Shown in pieces: positions 24,103-32,554 of a stretch of DNA of 64,000 nt. Under the pieces are notes generated by a model. It was not told where the DNA came from, did no database searches, and saw only the letters and a program-made list of their open reading frames with translations. How positions within the stretch are numbered: the stretch's first letter is position 1; the number at the start of each line of letters is the position of its first letter. This DNA is from Mariniflexile maritimum. Its GTDB lineage: Bacteria > Bacteroidota > Bacteroidia > Flavobacteriales > Flavobacteriaceae. The position numbers were made by a program, and so were the translations under genes. The stretch lies in NCBI RefSeq assembly GCF_009746565.1, contig NZ_WRPN01000001.1:248001-312000 (forward strand), given 5' to 3'.

Positions 24103-25646
24103 ATTTTAGGTTTTTTTAAAAAATATTTATGTTTATTTTTCAATATTAAGAAAAAAGGACTTAATAGTTCTTTTTCTGAATCACGCATACCTAATAAATA
24201 TAATACAATTATGTAAACTATGGAATAAACTATTCCTTTAGCAATAAAATTAATCCAATCAAAACCTGGTATAAGGTCTATTAAAAAACCGATGACCAAA
24301 ACAATTCCAATTGCAATCCCAGTTTTATTGAATATCTCTTTAAAAAATCTTAAAATATTTAAGTCTATATTTTTATAATAGTAATAATTCATAACATTTT
24401 GTACAAGTATCCAGCCAAACACAGAGCCACATATCATACCTAGGGCATTAAATTTTTTAGCCAAAATGCCTCCAAAGATGGTTCCAACTATCATAAAAAA
24501 TAGATATAATTTAGCTTTAAAAGCAAGTTTGTTTTTCGCTTCAAGAATTAAATTTGCAAATGACTGTATTAGAGGTACAGTATAAGCAATCATAATTATT
24601 AAAGCTATAAGCCAAATTTCATTCGTGCCATCTCTTCCTATTTCAGAACCAACCCATAAGAAAACAAATTCTTTTCCATAGAGTAAAAAGCCGATGAAAA
24701 TATACATTAAAACAATAAAAGAAATCCGGCCAATTTTAATCATAACATCTGTTAAGTCAGATGCAGTCGCATTGTTTACAGTCATTTGTGTAGCTTTTGG
24801 TAAAAATAGACTTGAAATAGCCGTGGAAAAAGCACCATAATATGTTCCTAAAGTAATTCCAATTCCATAAATAGTTAATACCTCTGGGGTAGCTATTCTA
24901 CCTAATACCCAATGTCCTGCTTTCCATTGAAACATGGCAACTAGTGCAAATACAAAAATCCATAATGAGTAACTAAAAATTTGTTTTATATATTTTAATT
25001 TAAACTCATGCAGTTTAAATTTTACTTTAAGCTTGTAAAAGACATAATAGATTTCTATACACAAAAAGATGGCGTTATAAACGGTATCAATAACCACCAA
25101 AGCTATGGCTTTGCCCCCTAAAGTTAAAACTCCTATAACTGTTAAGGTCCTTAAAACATATCTTATTAGATTTACTGTCTTGGGAAATACGAAAACTTCG
25201 TAACCATAACAAATACCCGTAAAGCTTCCCCCGGGCAGGCCTATGGCAATATTAAATATTAAGAGAATAAATATTGTTTTTGCTATTTGAATCTCTTCAG
25301 CATTCATTTTCGTAAAATAGGTATCTATATACCCATAAAAAATGAAACCAAACATAAAAACCATTGCTGATAACACAGCATAAATGAGCATCGTGGTCGC
25401 TAAAAAGTTCTCTTCGCCTTTTCTATCATTTTCTGCCCTGTATTTGGCTACAAAACGAACGATAGTGTTATTCAGCCCTAAATCAAGTACGGAAATTGTA
25501 CCCACTAAAGCTCCGATTGTGATGTAAATGCCGTATTCAGAATTACCTACATGGTTTAATATGAAAGGCGTTATAAAAAGGCCTACTGCATTTGTTAGGA
25601 AGATAGTAGCATAATTTAGTAAGGCTCCTTTTTTTAATTGGCTCAA
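24099..25646 (-). CDS. Wzx-type lipid-linked oligosaccharide flippase
   Basis: Integral membrane protein of 515 aa with about 12-14 hydrophobic segments, of the MOP/polysaccharide biosynthesis superfamily. The N-terminus KGALLNYATIFLTNAVGLFITPFILNHVGNSEYGIY is characteristic, as is the later WKAGHWVLGRIATPEVLTIYGIG. It moves undecaprenyl-diphosphate repeat units across the inner membrane for the EpsG-type polymerase encoded downstream. It is the first gene of the AT-rich part of the locus and begins 36 nt after the dehydrogenase gene. Confidence 0.9.
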   Translation of the reverse strand: MSQLKKGALLNYATIFLTNAVGLFITPFILNHVGNSEYGIYITIGALVGTISVLDLGLNNTIVRFVAKYRAENDRKGEENFLATTMLIYAVLSAMVFMFGFIFYGYIDTYFTKMNAEEIQIAKTIFILLIFNIAIGLPGGSFTGICYGYEVFVFPKTVNLIRYVLRTLTVIGVLTLGGKAIALVVIDTVYNAIFLCIEIYYVFYKLKVKFKLHEFKLKYIKQIFSYSLWIFVFALVAMFQWKAGHWVLGRIATPEVLTIYGIGITLGTYYGAFSTAISSLFLPKATQMTVNNATASDLTDVMIKIGRISFIVLMYIFIGFLLYGKEFVFLWVGSEIGRDGTNEIWLIALIIMIAYTVPLIQSFANLILEAKNKLAFKAKLYLFFMIVGTIFGGILAKKFNALGMICGSVFGWILVQNVMNYYYYKNIDLNILRFFKEIFNKTGIAIGIVLVIGFLIDLIPGFDWINFIAKGIVYSIVYIIVLYLLGMRDSEKELLSPFFLILKNKHKYFLKKPKI

Positions 25647-25681
25647 AATGATTTGTTTTTAGTATTTATTAAAACTTTATT

Positions 25682-26977
25682 TTATAACCTCCCATGCACC
25701 TTTTCGGTTAATACGCCCTTAACATCGTATAGAATGCCATTGGGGTTTAATAGCGCCGATAAATTGATGCTTAGGAACTCCTTATGTGCCACCGTTAAAA
25801 TGATGGCATCGAACTTGGTTTGCCCTTCGACAAGCTCAGGGTAACGGGTTGTGGTTTCTAGGTTATATTCGTGCATTACTTCTTCGGGGTTTGCCCAGGG
25901 GTCGAATATGGTGATTTCGGTGCCAAAACTTTTTAGCTGGTTAATCACGTCCACCGCTTTGGTATTGCGTACATCGGGGCAATTTTCCTTAAAGGTGATG
26001 CCCAGGTTTAAAATTTTGGCTCCCTTGATGCGGATGTCGTTTTGCACCATTAACTTGATGATCTCTGATGCTACATATTGGCCCATACCATCGTTTACGC
26101 GGCGGCCCGCCAGTATGATTTCGGGGTGGTAGCCCACCTCTTGGGCTTTTTGCGCCAAATAGTAGGGATCGACACCAATGCAGTGGCCACCTACCAAACC
26201 GGGCTTAAAGGGTAAAAAGTTCCATTTGGTACCTGCCGCTTCCAAAACCGCATGGGTATCGATATTCATGAGATTGAAAATTTTTGCCAGTTCGTTCACA
26301 AAAGCGATGTTGATGTCGCGCTGCGAGTTTTCAATAACCTTGGCAGCTTCGGCTACTTTAATGGTAGGAGCAAGGTGGGTGCCTGCCGTAATAACCGAGG
26401 CGTACAGGTTGTTTACTTTTTGTCCGATTTCGGGCGTAGAGCCTGCGGTTACCTTTAATATTTTATCGACGGTATGCAATTTATCGCCCGGGTTGATGCG
26501 CTCGGGGGAATAGCCAGCGAAAAAATCGTGATTAAACTTCAGGCCACTTACTTTTTCTAAAACCGGGATGCACTCCTCTTCGGTAACCCCGGGATATACG
26601 GTCGATTCATAAATAACAATGTCGCCTTTTTTTAAGACCTTGCCCACGGTTTCGCTGGATTTGTACAGGGGCGTTAAATCGGGTCGGTTGTTTTTATCGA
26701 TGGGCGTAGGAACGGTAACAATGTAATAATTGCAGTCGCTAATAGCCTCGCGTTGCGCCGAACAGTACAAACCGATGTCGTTGGTATTGCTGCTTTTAAT
26801 AACGGCTTTAAGCAGGTGTGGTTCTACCTCAAGGGTTACATCGTTACCAGCCTGCAACTCGTTGATGCGTTTTTGATTGATGTCGAAACCTACAACCGGG
26901 TATTTTGTGGCAAATAATCGTGCTAAGGGTAAGCCTACATAGCCTAAGCCAATGATTGCTATTTTGATGTTGTTCAT
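25682..26977 (-). CDS. tviB: UDP-N-acetylglucosamine 6-dehydrogenase (TviB/WbpA-like)
   Basis: NAD-dependent nucleotide-sugar dehydrogenase, 431 aa, that oxidises UDP-GlcNAc or a related UDP-HexNAc to the uronic acid. The Rossmann start is KIAIIGLGYVGLPLARLFATKYPVVGFDI. SPERINPGDKLHTVDKILKVT follows, then the catalytic cysteine in GLVGGHCIGVDPYYLAQKAQEVG, and a UDP-binding C-terminal domain with LGITFKENCPDVRNTKAVDVI. The neighbour 170 bp upstream is a TviC/WbpP-like 4-epimerase, so the pair probably makes UDP-GalNAcA. In the C-terminal domain the residues RYPELVEGQT are translated from a dispersed repeat (25823-25841), an insertion not expected in the family. Confidence 0.9.
   Translation of the reverse strand: MNNIKIAIIGLGYVGLPLARLFATKYPVVGFDINQKRINELQAGNDVTLEVEPHLLKAVIKSSNTNDIGLYCSAQREAISDCNYYIVTVPTPIDKNNRPDLTPLYKSSETVGKVLKKGDIVIYESTVYPGVTEEECIPVLEKVSGLKFNHDFFAGYSPERINPGDKLHTVDKILKVTAGSTPEIGQKVNNLYASVITAGTHLAPTIKVAEAAKVIENSQRDINIAFVNELAKIFNLMNIDTHAVLEAAGTKWNFLPFKPGLVGGHCIGVDPYYLAQKAQEVGYHPEIILAGRRVNDGMGQYVASEIIKLMVQNDIRIKGAKILNLGITFKENCPDVRNTKAVDVINQLKSFGTEITIFDPWANPEEVMHEYNLETTTRYPELVEGQTKFDAIILTVAHKEFLSINLSALLNPNGILYDVKGVLTEKVHGRL
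25823..25841. repeat. Dispersed CCCTTCGACAAGCTCAGGG repeat inside a coding sequence
   Basis: The 19-bp sequence is the CCTTCGACAAGCTCAGG repeat I recall as frequent in Bacteroidota genomes. On the minus strand it is read in frame as PELVEG, within the C-terminal domain of the dehydrogenase. Confidence 0.75.
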
Positions 26978-26983
26978 TTTTGA

Positions 26984-27070
26984 ATTGTTTAGTTGTTGAG
27001 TTGTTGAGTTGTTTAGTTGTTGAGTTGGTTAGTTGTTTAGTTGGTTAGTTGTTTAGTTATTTAGTTGTTT
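26984..27070. repeat. Octamer array in the tviB-tviC gap (TTGTTKAG units)
   Basis: About eleven 8-nt units (TTGTTTAG, TTGTTGAG, TTGGTTAG, TTATTTAG) start 7 nt upstream of the dehydrogenase ATG. Same period as the arrays elsewhere, with a different predominant unit. Confidence 0.85.
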
Positions 27071-27099
27071 GTGGCTGTGGAAACTTCAACATTATTTAA

Positions 27100-27142
27100 A
27101 ACTTTTTAACCTTATAACCACATCACCTTATTACCTTATAAC
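27100..27142 (-). repeat. Octamer array, inverted, five units
   Basis: Read on the minus strand these 43 bp are GTTATAAG, GTAATAAG, GTGATGTG, GTTATAAG, GTTAAAAA, GTT. They have the same units as the yebC leader array at 40030 but lie in the opposite orientation, just beyond the epimerase stop. Confidence 0.8.
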
Positions 27143-27147
27143 TTATT

Positions 27148-28146
27148 TTATTTTAAATGTTGCCAGTACCAACTTACGGCTTCTTTTAAGCCTTGGTTGA
27201 TATTGTATTGGGGGTTGTAATGTAATAAGGTTTTTGCTTTTTCAATGGATGCCAAGGAATGGGGGATATCGCCCAACCTGTTTTCCCTATGTGTAATAGG
27301 AATGGCACTGATAGCCCTATCAAACTCAGATAAATAGGTTTTTAAGGCATTTGCCAGTTCCAGCAGGGTAGTCCTTTCGCCGTAAGCTACATTATAAACC
27401 GTATTGAGGGCGTTGGTGTTTTCGGTGGTTAATGCCAAGACATTCATTTGTACCACATTGTCGATATAGGTAAAATCGCGCGAGTAGCTGCCATCGCCAT
27501 TGATGATGGGCGATTGGTGGCTAATAAATTGTTGAACAAATTTAGGAATGACCGCTGCATAGGCCCCATTGGGGTCTTGACGTTTGCCAAATACATTAAA
27601 ATAGCGTAGCCCTATGGTATTGAACTGATAGGTGGTATGGAAAATAGTGGCGTAAAGCTCGTTAACATATTTGGTGATGGCATAAGGCGATAAGGGTTTG
27701 CCAATGGTGTCCTCAACCTTTGGAAGCGCTTCATGGTCGCCATAAGTAGAAGAACTTGCCGCATAAATGAAGCGTTTTACACCTGCATCGCGTGCAGCGA
27801 CCAGCATGTTTAAAAAGCCCGAAACATTTACCTCGTTGGTGGTAATGGGGTCTTTTATGGATCGTGGTACGGAACCTAATGCCGCTTGGTGCAACACGTA
27901 ATCGGCTCGTTCGCAGGCTTTTTTGCAATCGTCCAGACTCCGTATGTCGCCTTCGATAAGCGTAAAGTGTTCCGCGTTTAAAAAGGGTTCAATGTTGCTT
28001 CTTTTGCCTGTTGAAAAATTATCCAAACATATCACTTTTATATTATTGGCTAAAAGGGTTTCGCATAAATTGGAGCCTATAAAGCCTGCACCACCTGTTA
28101 CCAATACGGTGGTATTATGAAGTTTTTTTAATTCTGGATATTGCAT
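27148..28146 (-). CDS. tviC: NAD-dependent UDP-N-acetylglucosamine(uronic acid) 4-epimerase (TviC/WbpP-like)
   Basis: Short-chain dehydrogenase-type epimerase of 332 aa: TTVLVTGGAGFIGSNLCETLL binds NAD, the catalytic YxxxK is in PLSPYAITKYVNELYA, and GLRYFNVFGKRQDPNGAYAAVIPKF is a segment typical of UDP-sugar 4-epimerases such as WbpP and TviC. It inverts C4 of UDP-GlcNAc or its uronic acid, giving the Gal-configured precursor. It is the first gene of the polysaccharide operon. A sequence one base off the TAnnTTTG box (CATATTTG on the minus strand, 28177-28184) lies about 30 nt upstream. Confidence 0.88.
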   Translation of the reverse strand: MQYPELKKLHNTTVLVTGGAGFIGSNLCETLLANNIKVICLDNFSTGKRSNIEPFLNAEHFTLIEGDIRSLDDCKKACERADYVLHQAALGSVPRSIKDPITTNEVNVSGFLNMLVAARDAGVKRFIYAASSSTYGDHEALPKVEDTIGKPLSPYAITKYVNELYATIFHTTYQFNTIGLRYFNVFGKRQDPNGAYAAVIPKFVQQFISHQSPIINGDGSYSRDFTYIDNVVQMNVLALTTENTNALNTVYNVAYGERTTLLELANALKTYLSEFDRAISAIPITHRENRLGDIPHSLASIEKAKTLLHYNPQYNINQGLKEAVSWYWQHLK

Positions 28147-28272
28147 TTTTTTGATTTGGGTTTGTTAATAGCACCGCAAATATGTAAAAAATAACTTTAA
28201 CATGTTAACTAATTATATTAAGGTTACGTTTTATCCGATGAAATTCATTGTTTGGTGAAAATGAGGGGGGGG

Positions 28273-28745
28273 GTGTTGAGTTATTAAGTTATTGGGTTAT
28301 TGGGTTATTGGGGTGTTTGTTTGGGAGGGAATAGGCAATGGGCATAAAGCGGTAGGCATGGTGGGGTGGATGGTTATTGGGGTGTTGAGTTATTGGGTTA
28401 TTGGGTTATTGGGTTATTGGGGTGTTTGTTTGGGAGGGAATAGGCAATGGGCATAAGGCAGTAGGCATGGTGGGGTGGATGGTTATTGGGGTGTTGAGTT
28501 ATTGGGTTATTGGGTTATTGGGGTGTTGTTTGGGAGGGAATAGGCAATGGGCATAAAGCGGTAGGCATGGTGGGGTGGATGGTTATTGGGGTGTTGAGTT
28601 ATTAGGTTATTGGGTTATTGGGTTATTGGGTTATTGGGGTGTTGAGTTATTGTTTGGGAGGGAATAGGCAATAGGCATGGTGGGGTGGATGGTTATTAAG
28701 TTATTAGGTTATTGGGGGGTATTTGGGAGGGAATAGGCATAGGGC
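28273..28745. repeat. Tandem repeat of about 109 bp, four copies, made of octamers and a 60-bp spacer
   Basis: The phrase GTGTTGAGTTATT recurs at 28273, 28382, 28491 and 28591 (steps of 109, 109 and 100 bp). Each copy contains GTTATTGG-type octamers and a spacer with GGGAGGGAATAGGCAATGG and GGTAGGCATGGTGGGGTGG. A shortened copy (GTGTTGAG at 28639) follows. The array runs to within 20 bp of the rsmD stop codon at 28760-28762. Together with the flanks (28147-28272) this gap holds no gene. Confidence 0.88.
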
Positions 28746-28759
28746 ATAAGGCATAAGGC

Positions 28760-29296
28760 TTAATTTTCAAAGAAACTGAACATATTGCCGCCGTAACTTT
28801 TTGAATAGCTGAAATGTTTTAATTGGGAAAGGTTGGTGTGTTTGGAATGTTCTACGATTAGCAAGCCTTCATGGTATAATAGGTTGTTTTGAAAAACCAG
28901 TTCTGGGATTTTTTCAAATTCGGTATCAGGTAAATCATACGGTGGGTCGGCAAATATGATGTTGGCCTGTTGTGTTGCTTTCTCCAAATATTTAAACACA
29001 TCGCTTTTAATGGTTTGAATGGGCATTTTAAAGGTTTGTGCCGTTTGGTTGATGAACTTGATGCACCCAAAATCCTGATCGACACAGGTAATTTGCCCAA
29101 CACCTCTTGAAGCGAACTCGTAGCTAATGTTTCCGGTGCCTGCAAACAAATCTAAAACTATCAATTCGTTAAAATAAAAAAGGTTGTTTAAAATATTGAA
29201 CAGTGATTCCTTGGCCATATCGGTGGTTGGGCGAACGGGCAAATTTTTTGGTGCTACAATTTTTCTGCTTTTGTAAATTCCTGAAATAATGCGCAT
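28760..29296 (-). CDS. rsmD: 16S rRNA (guanine966-N2)-methyltransferase RsmD
   Basis: SAM-dependent methyltransferase, 178 aa, normal for the family. MRIISGIYKSRKIVAP opens it, VRPTTDMAKESLFNIL is the RsmD signature before the SAM site VLDLFAGTGNISYEF, and IIFADPPYDLP is the catalytic NPPY-type motif (here DPPY). It methylates G966 of 16S rRNA in the 30S subunit. Its start overlaps the DUF3822 stop by one base (TAATG), a pairing typical of Flavobacteriia. Confidence 0.93.
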   Translation of the reverse strand: MRIISGIYKSRKIVAPKNLPVRPTTDMAKESLFNILNNLFYFNELIVLDLFAGTGNISYEFASRGVGQITCVDQDFGCIKFINQTAQTFKMPIQTIKSDVFKYLEKATQQANIIFADPPYDLPDTEFEKIPELVFQNNLLYHEGLLIVEHSKHTNLSQLKHFSYSKSYGGNMFSFFEN

Positions 29297-30117
29297 TACA
29301 AGCTTTTTATTAACGTGAAATTTGAATGATCGGTTTTTGGGGCCACACGGTAGTTATAGGTTTCATTTCGGGTTCCAAAACCAATATGCCTAATGTATTG
29401 GTAGGCCATGTTGTAAAGCGCATCTTCCTTTGTTACGTTGCCTATAAAAACCAAATGGAATATTTCGGGGTTTAGGTTTAGTTGCTCGGTAGTAAACAAC
29501 AGGTAATAAATAAAATCTTCACTTGAATGGTACTCAAAGGCGTTGTACAGCAGTAGTTTTGCATTATTAACAACTACGGTCTCAAAGTGGTTTTGGCTAA
29601 TGTTTACATACACTTTCGGGCTGCTGCTATTTTTTTCCAAATGCAGTATTTCTTCAATTAAAATGGTTGAAATGTGCTTGAATGTAAAAGCCCCAAACTG
29701 GTCGTAAATAAAGTTGTTTATGTTCATATAGGGCACATAAACATTTATGCTGTCGTTGGTAACGATTTCATCGTGGGCAATAAAATCGGAAATGAGGATT
29801 TTAGAATTGAATTTCAAATAATCGGCAATACAATCTTCATTAAACAAGGGTTTGGGCACTAAGGTTGCCAGCTCGTTATCGTGAATAACGGTAATGGCGT
29901 TAAAGGTATTTTGAATGATTTTTTCAGTATTGAGCAGGTGTTTTAAGGCATCCAAAACCTCGATGGGGTTTAATTTTTTTTGAAAATCGACTTCCTTTAG
30001 GGCCGTAATGGTATTGGTATCGCGTTGCAGGATACAAAAAGAAAGTCCACTCAAGCTTATTTGAATGGACAGTTCTAATGGGGTGGGTTTGTTTGTATTG
30101 TTATTCGTTTGAGCCAT
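29296..30117 (-). CDS. DUF3822 family protein
   Basis: A 273-aa protein recognised by its position upstream of rsmD and by its layout: LSIQISLSGLSFCILQRDTNTI near the start, an actin-like core, and NIFYDQFGAF/HISTILIEEILHLE in the middle. DUF3822 is a Bacteroidota family of unknown role, perhaps with an ASKHA-type fold. It overlaps the preceding gene by 17 nt and rsmD by 1 nt, so the three are co-translated. A link to ribosome methylation is inferred from gene order only. Confidence 0.85.
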   Translation of the reverse strand: MAQTNNNTNKPTPLELSIQISLSGLSFCILQRDTNTITALKEVDFQKKLNPIEVLDALKHLLNTEKIIQNTFNAITVIHDNELATLVPKPLFNEDCIADYLKFNSKILISDFIAHDEIVTNDSINVYVPYMNINNFIYDQFGAFTFKHISTILIEEILHLEKNSSSPKVYVNISQNHFETVVVNNAKLLLYNAFEYHSSEDFIYYLLFTTEQLNLNPEIFHLVFIGNVTKEDALYNMAYQYIRHIGFGTRNETYNYRVAPKTDHSNFTLIKSL

Positions 30118-30838
30118 AGGTTTTTGGCCAGTTACCGTTGGTGTTCACCTCGGTCATGGAGCCTACTTTAAGTGCATCGCCATTTACGCCATCAACCGAT
30201 ACTACTTGGTTTTCTTGCGCAATCATATCTGGATCTTGGTCAAATAATATCACGTTCTTTTTTACAGAGGCTTCAAATACCGGGATTTTTATGTCGCTTT
30301 CTTCCAAGAATCCTGCCTTCAATTCAAATTTAGCGCCTTCTTTTCCAACGGATACGTTCATCATGGTTTTGTAGCGTGTGGAGTTTTTAAATAAGGAATC
30401 CTTAACGGAAACATGGCCTAAAGTATCCACAATTACAATGTCCTTAAAAGTGTCAACGCCAAAACGTTTTGTCATTTCCTGGTCGATAATGCTAGAATCA
30501 CGACGCTGAATGATTGTATATCTTCCGTTTTCAATAAATTTTACCAATTCATCAAAACTATCGGTAAACTTGCCATTAACTTGTTTGTAGGCCAATTGCG
30601 AATCGCGAATATCCTTTAAATTCTTAATTACTTCGGCATAACGCTTGGTTTTTTCTTGGTTAAATAAAATAGGCGTGTAAATAGACATGTACGTTTGGTA
30701 TCCAAGAAAAGCAATCAATACCCAAAGCACAATATTTAAAACGGGTTTAAATTTTGCAGGTATAAATTTATCAACCAACTTTACCAAGCCAATTGTAAGC
30801 AGTATCACTGCAACAGTAATAAGAATAAAATTCCACAT
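30101..30838 (-). CDS. Conserved membrane-anchored protein of Flavobacteriia
   Basis: A 245-aa protein with two hydrophobic segments at the N-terminus (WNFILITVAVILLTIGLV and VLNIVLWVLIAFLGYQTYMSI) and a soluble remainder. A segment typical of its family is EKTKRYAEVIKNLKDIRDSQLAYKQVNGKFTDSFDELVKFIENG, followed by beta-rich repeats. I know it only as a conserved protein of unknown role placed next to DUF3822. It is the promoter-proximal gene of the three-gene operon, with a good TAGATTTG box 42 nt upstream. Confidence 0.8.
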   Translation of the reverse strand: MWNFILITVAVILLTIGLVKLVDKFIPAKFKPVLNIVLWVLIAFLGYQTYMSIYTPILFNQEKTKRYAEVIKNLKDIRDSQLAYKQVNGKFTDSFDELVKFIENGRYTIIQRRDSSIIDQEMTKRFGVDTFKDIVIVDTLGHVSVKDSLFKNSTRYKTMMNVSVGKEGAKFELKAGFLEESDIKIPVFEASVKKNVILFDQDPDMIAQENQVVSVDGVNGDALKVGSMTEVNTNGNWPKTYGSNE

Positions 30839-30880
30839 AATCGTTTTTTAATTTAAAAATAGTTTATCAAAGGTCTTTCG

Positions 30881-30888
30881 CAAATCTA
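30881..30888 (-). promoter_or_regulatory. Bacteroidota -7 box (TAGATTTG) for the rsmD operon
   Basis: Exact TAnnTTTG match on the minus strand. A TTTG at 30906-30909 (read on the minus strand) lies 17 nt further upstream and can serve as the -33 element. It is paired divergently with the helicase promoter. Confidence 0.65.
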
Positions 30889-30935
30889 CAATTTTTTTTT
30901 AATCACAAAAACGTATTCTTGCTAAAAATCATTTC

Positions 30936-30943
30936 TATCTTTG
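30936..30943 (+). promoter_or_regulatory. Bacteroidota -7 box (TATCTTTG) for the RecD-like helicase
   Basis: Exact TAnnTTTG match. The transcription start would be near 30950, which agrees with the ATG at 30969 as first codon. Confidence 0.6.
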
Positions 30944-30968
30944 AATAATTTATAATTTGCCTTTTTTA

Positions 30969-32393
30969 ATGTCGCCATCGCAATTTTATTCCCTTATAAC
31001 ACAGCAGTTTCCGTTTCAACCTACCACCAAGCAAAATATGGTGCTACTGCAACTTTCAGAATTTATCGTTAGTGGGGCGCCAAATGCCCTTTATGTGCTA
31101 AAAGGCTATGCGGGCACAGGAAAAACCACCATTATAGGCACCCTAGTTAATAACTTGTGGCAAATAAAAAAAAGTGCGGTGTTAATGGCGCCCACGGGAA
31201 GGGCCGCTAAAGTAATGGCTAATTACTCCAAAAAGGAGGCCTTTACCATCCATAAAAAAATATACTTTCCCAAAAAGGAAAAAGGGGGTGGCGTATCGTT
31301 CGTTTTACAGCCAAACAAGCATAAAAACACCATTTTTATTGTTGATGAAGCTTCCATGATACCCGATACCCCGGGCGATTCCAAATCGTTTGAAAGCGCA
31401 TCATTGTTGGACGATTTAATGCAATACGTGTATTCGGGCCAGCAATGTAAGCTAATATTAATTGGCGATACCGCGCAATTACCACCCGTAAAATTAGATT
31501 TAAGCCCTGCATTGGATGAAAATAGGCTCGCATTGCATTACAATAAAACCGTATCGAAAATGGAACTGGATGAAGTAATGCGGCAAGAACAAGATTCTGG
31601 CATCCTTGTTAATGCTACGGTATTGCGCGAAGCACTATCTTATGGCAACAACAATGCCTTTAAGTTCGATTTGGCGGGATTTAAAGACATTGTAAGGCTA
31701 ACCGATGGGTACGACATTATGGATGCCATAAACGATGCTTACAGCACCTTGGGCAATGAGGAAACCGCCTTTATTGTGCGCAGTAACAAGCGTGCCAATT
31801 TGTACAACCAGCAAATAAGAAACCGCATTTTATTTAATGAAAGCGAATTGTCGGCAGGCGATTACTTAATGGTTGTAAAAAATAATTATTTTTGGATAAA
31901 AGCAACCACCGAGGCGGGTTTTATAGCAAACGGCGATATAGTAGAGGTCCTGGAAATTTTTAAGATAGAAGAATTATACGGTTTTCGCTTTGCGGAAGTT
32001 AAAATACGCATGGTCGATTACCCCAAGATGCAACCGTTTGAAACCGTGTTGTTGTTAGATACCATTGATGCCGAAACCCCGTCGTTATCCTACGAAGATT
32101 CCAACCGATTGTATCAAGAAGTTATGAAGGATTTTGAAAACGAAACCAGTAGCTATAAAAAGTTTATGAAAGTAAAAGAAAACAAGCACTTTAACGCGTT
32201 GCAGGTTAAGTTTTCGTATGCCATTACCTGCCACAAATCGCAAGGTGGGCAATGGCATACCGTATTTGTAGAGCAGCCTTATTTGCCCAACGGCATCGAT
32301 AAGGACTATTTGCGCTGGTTATATACTGCCGTAACACGAGCCAAGGAAAAATTGTACCTTATTGGTTTTAAGGACGATTTTTTTGAAGCATAG
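30969..32393 (+). CDS. RecD-like superfamily 1 DNA helicase
   Basis: A 474-aa ATP-dependent helicase: Walker A in ALYVLKGYAGTGKTTIIGTLV, motif II in TIFIVDEASMIPD, then KLILIGDTAQLPPV, AFIVRSNKRANLYNQQIR, and the C-terminal motifs YAITCHKSQGGQW and WLYTAVTRAKEKLYLIGF. The layout resembles RecD2-like or Pif1-like helicases without the N-terminal domains. I start it at ATG 30969 because the TTG at 30957 lies only about 7 nt from the predicted transcription start. DNA repair or recombination is the likely role. It stands alone and diverges from the rsmD operon. Confidence 0.88.
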   Translation: MSPSQFYSLITQQFPFQPTTKQNMVLLQLSEFIVSGAPNALYVLKGYAGTGKTTIIGTLVNNLWQIKKSAVLMAPTGRAAKVMANYSKKEAFTIHKKIYFPKKEKGGGVSFVLQPNKHKNTIFIVDEASMIPDTPGDSKSFESASLLDDLMQYVYSGQQCKLILIGDTAQLPPVKLDLSPALDENRLALHYNKTVSKMELDEVMRQEQDSGILVNATVLREALSYGNNNAFKFDLAGFKDIVRLTDGYDIMDAINDAYSTLGNEETAFIVRSNKRANLYNQQIRNRILFNESELSAGDYLMVVKNNYFWIKATTEAGFIANGDIVEVLEIFKIEELYGFRFAEVKIRMVDYPKMQPFETVLLLDTIDAETPSLSYEDSNRLYQEVMKDFENETSSYKKFMKVKENKHFNALQVKFSYAITCHKSQGGQWHTVFVEQPYLPNGIDKDYLRWLYTAVTRAKEKLYLIGFKDDFFEA

Positions 32394-32437
32394 CCCCTAA
32401 ATCTGCAAAAGGGACTTTTTTGTGCGGAAAAAAAGAA

Positions 32438-32445
32438 TAACTTTG
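32438..32445 (+). promoter_or_regulatory. Bacteroidota -7 box (TAACTTTG) before DUF4126
   Basis: Exact TAnnTTTG match, with a TTTG at 32419-32422 about 15 nt before it. Leader to the ATG is about 100 nt, longer than elsewhere here. Confidence 0.45.
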
Positions 32446-32554
32446 AATAATAACAAAAAGGTACAGATGTAGTTTTTAAATGACTGCATATTAAAAATTA
32501 ACGTAAGCAAAAGTGCTCCTTCGGGAAGTTAGGGGCTTTAGAGATTTAGGGCTT

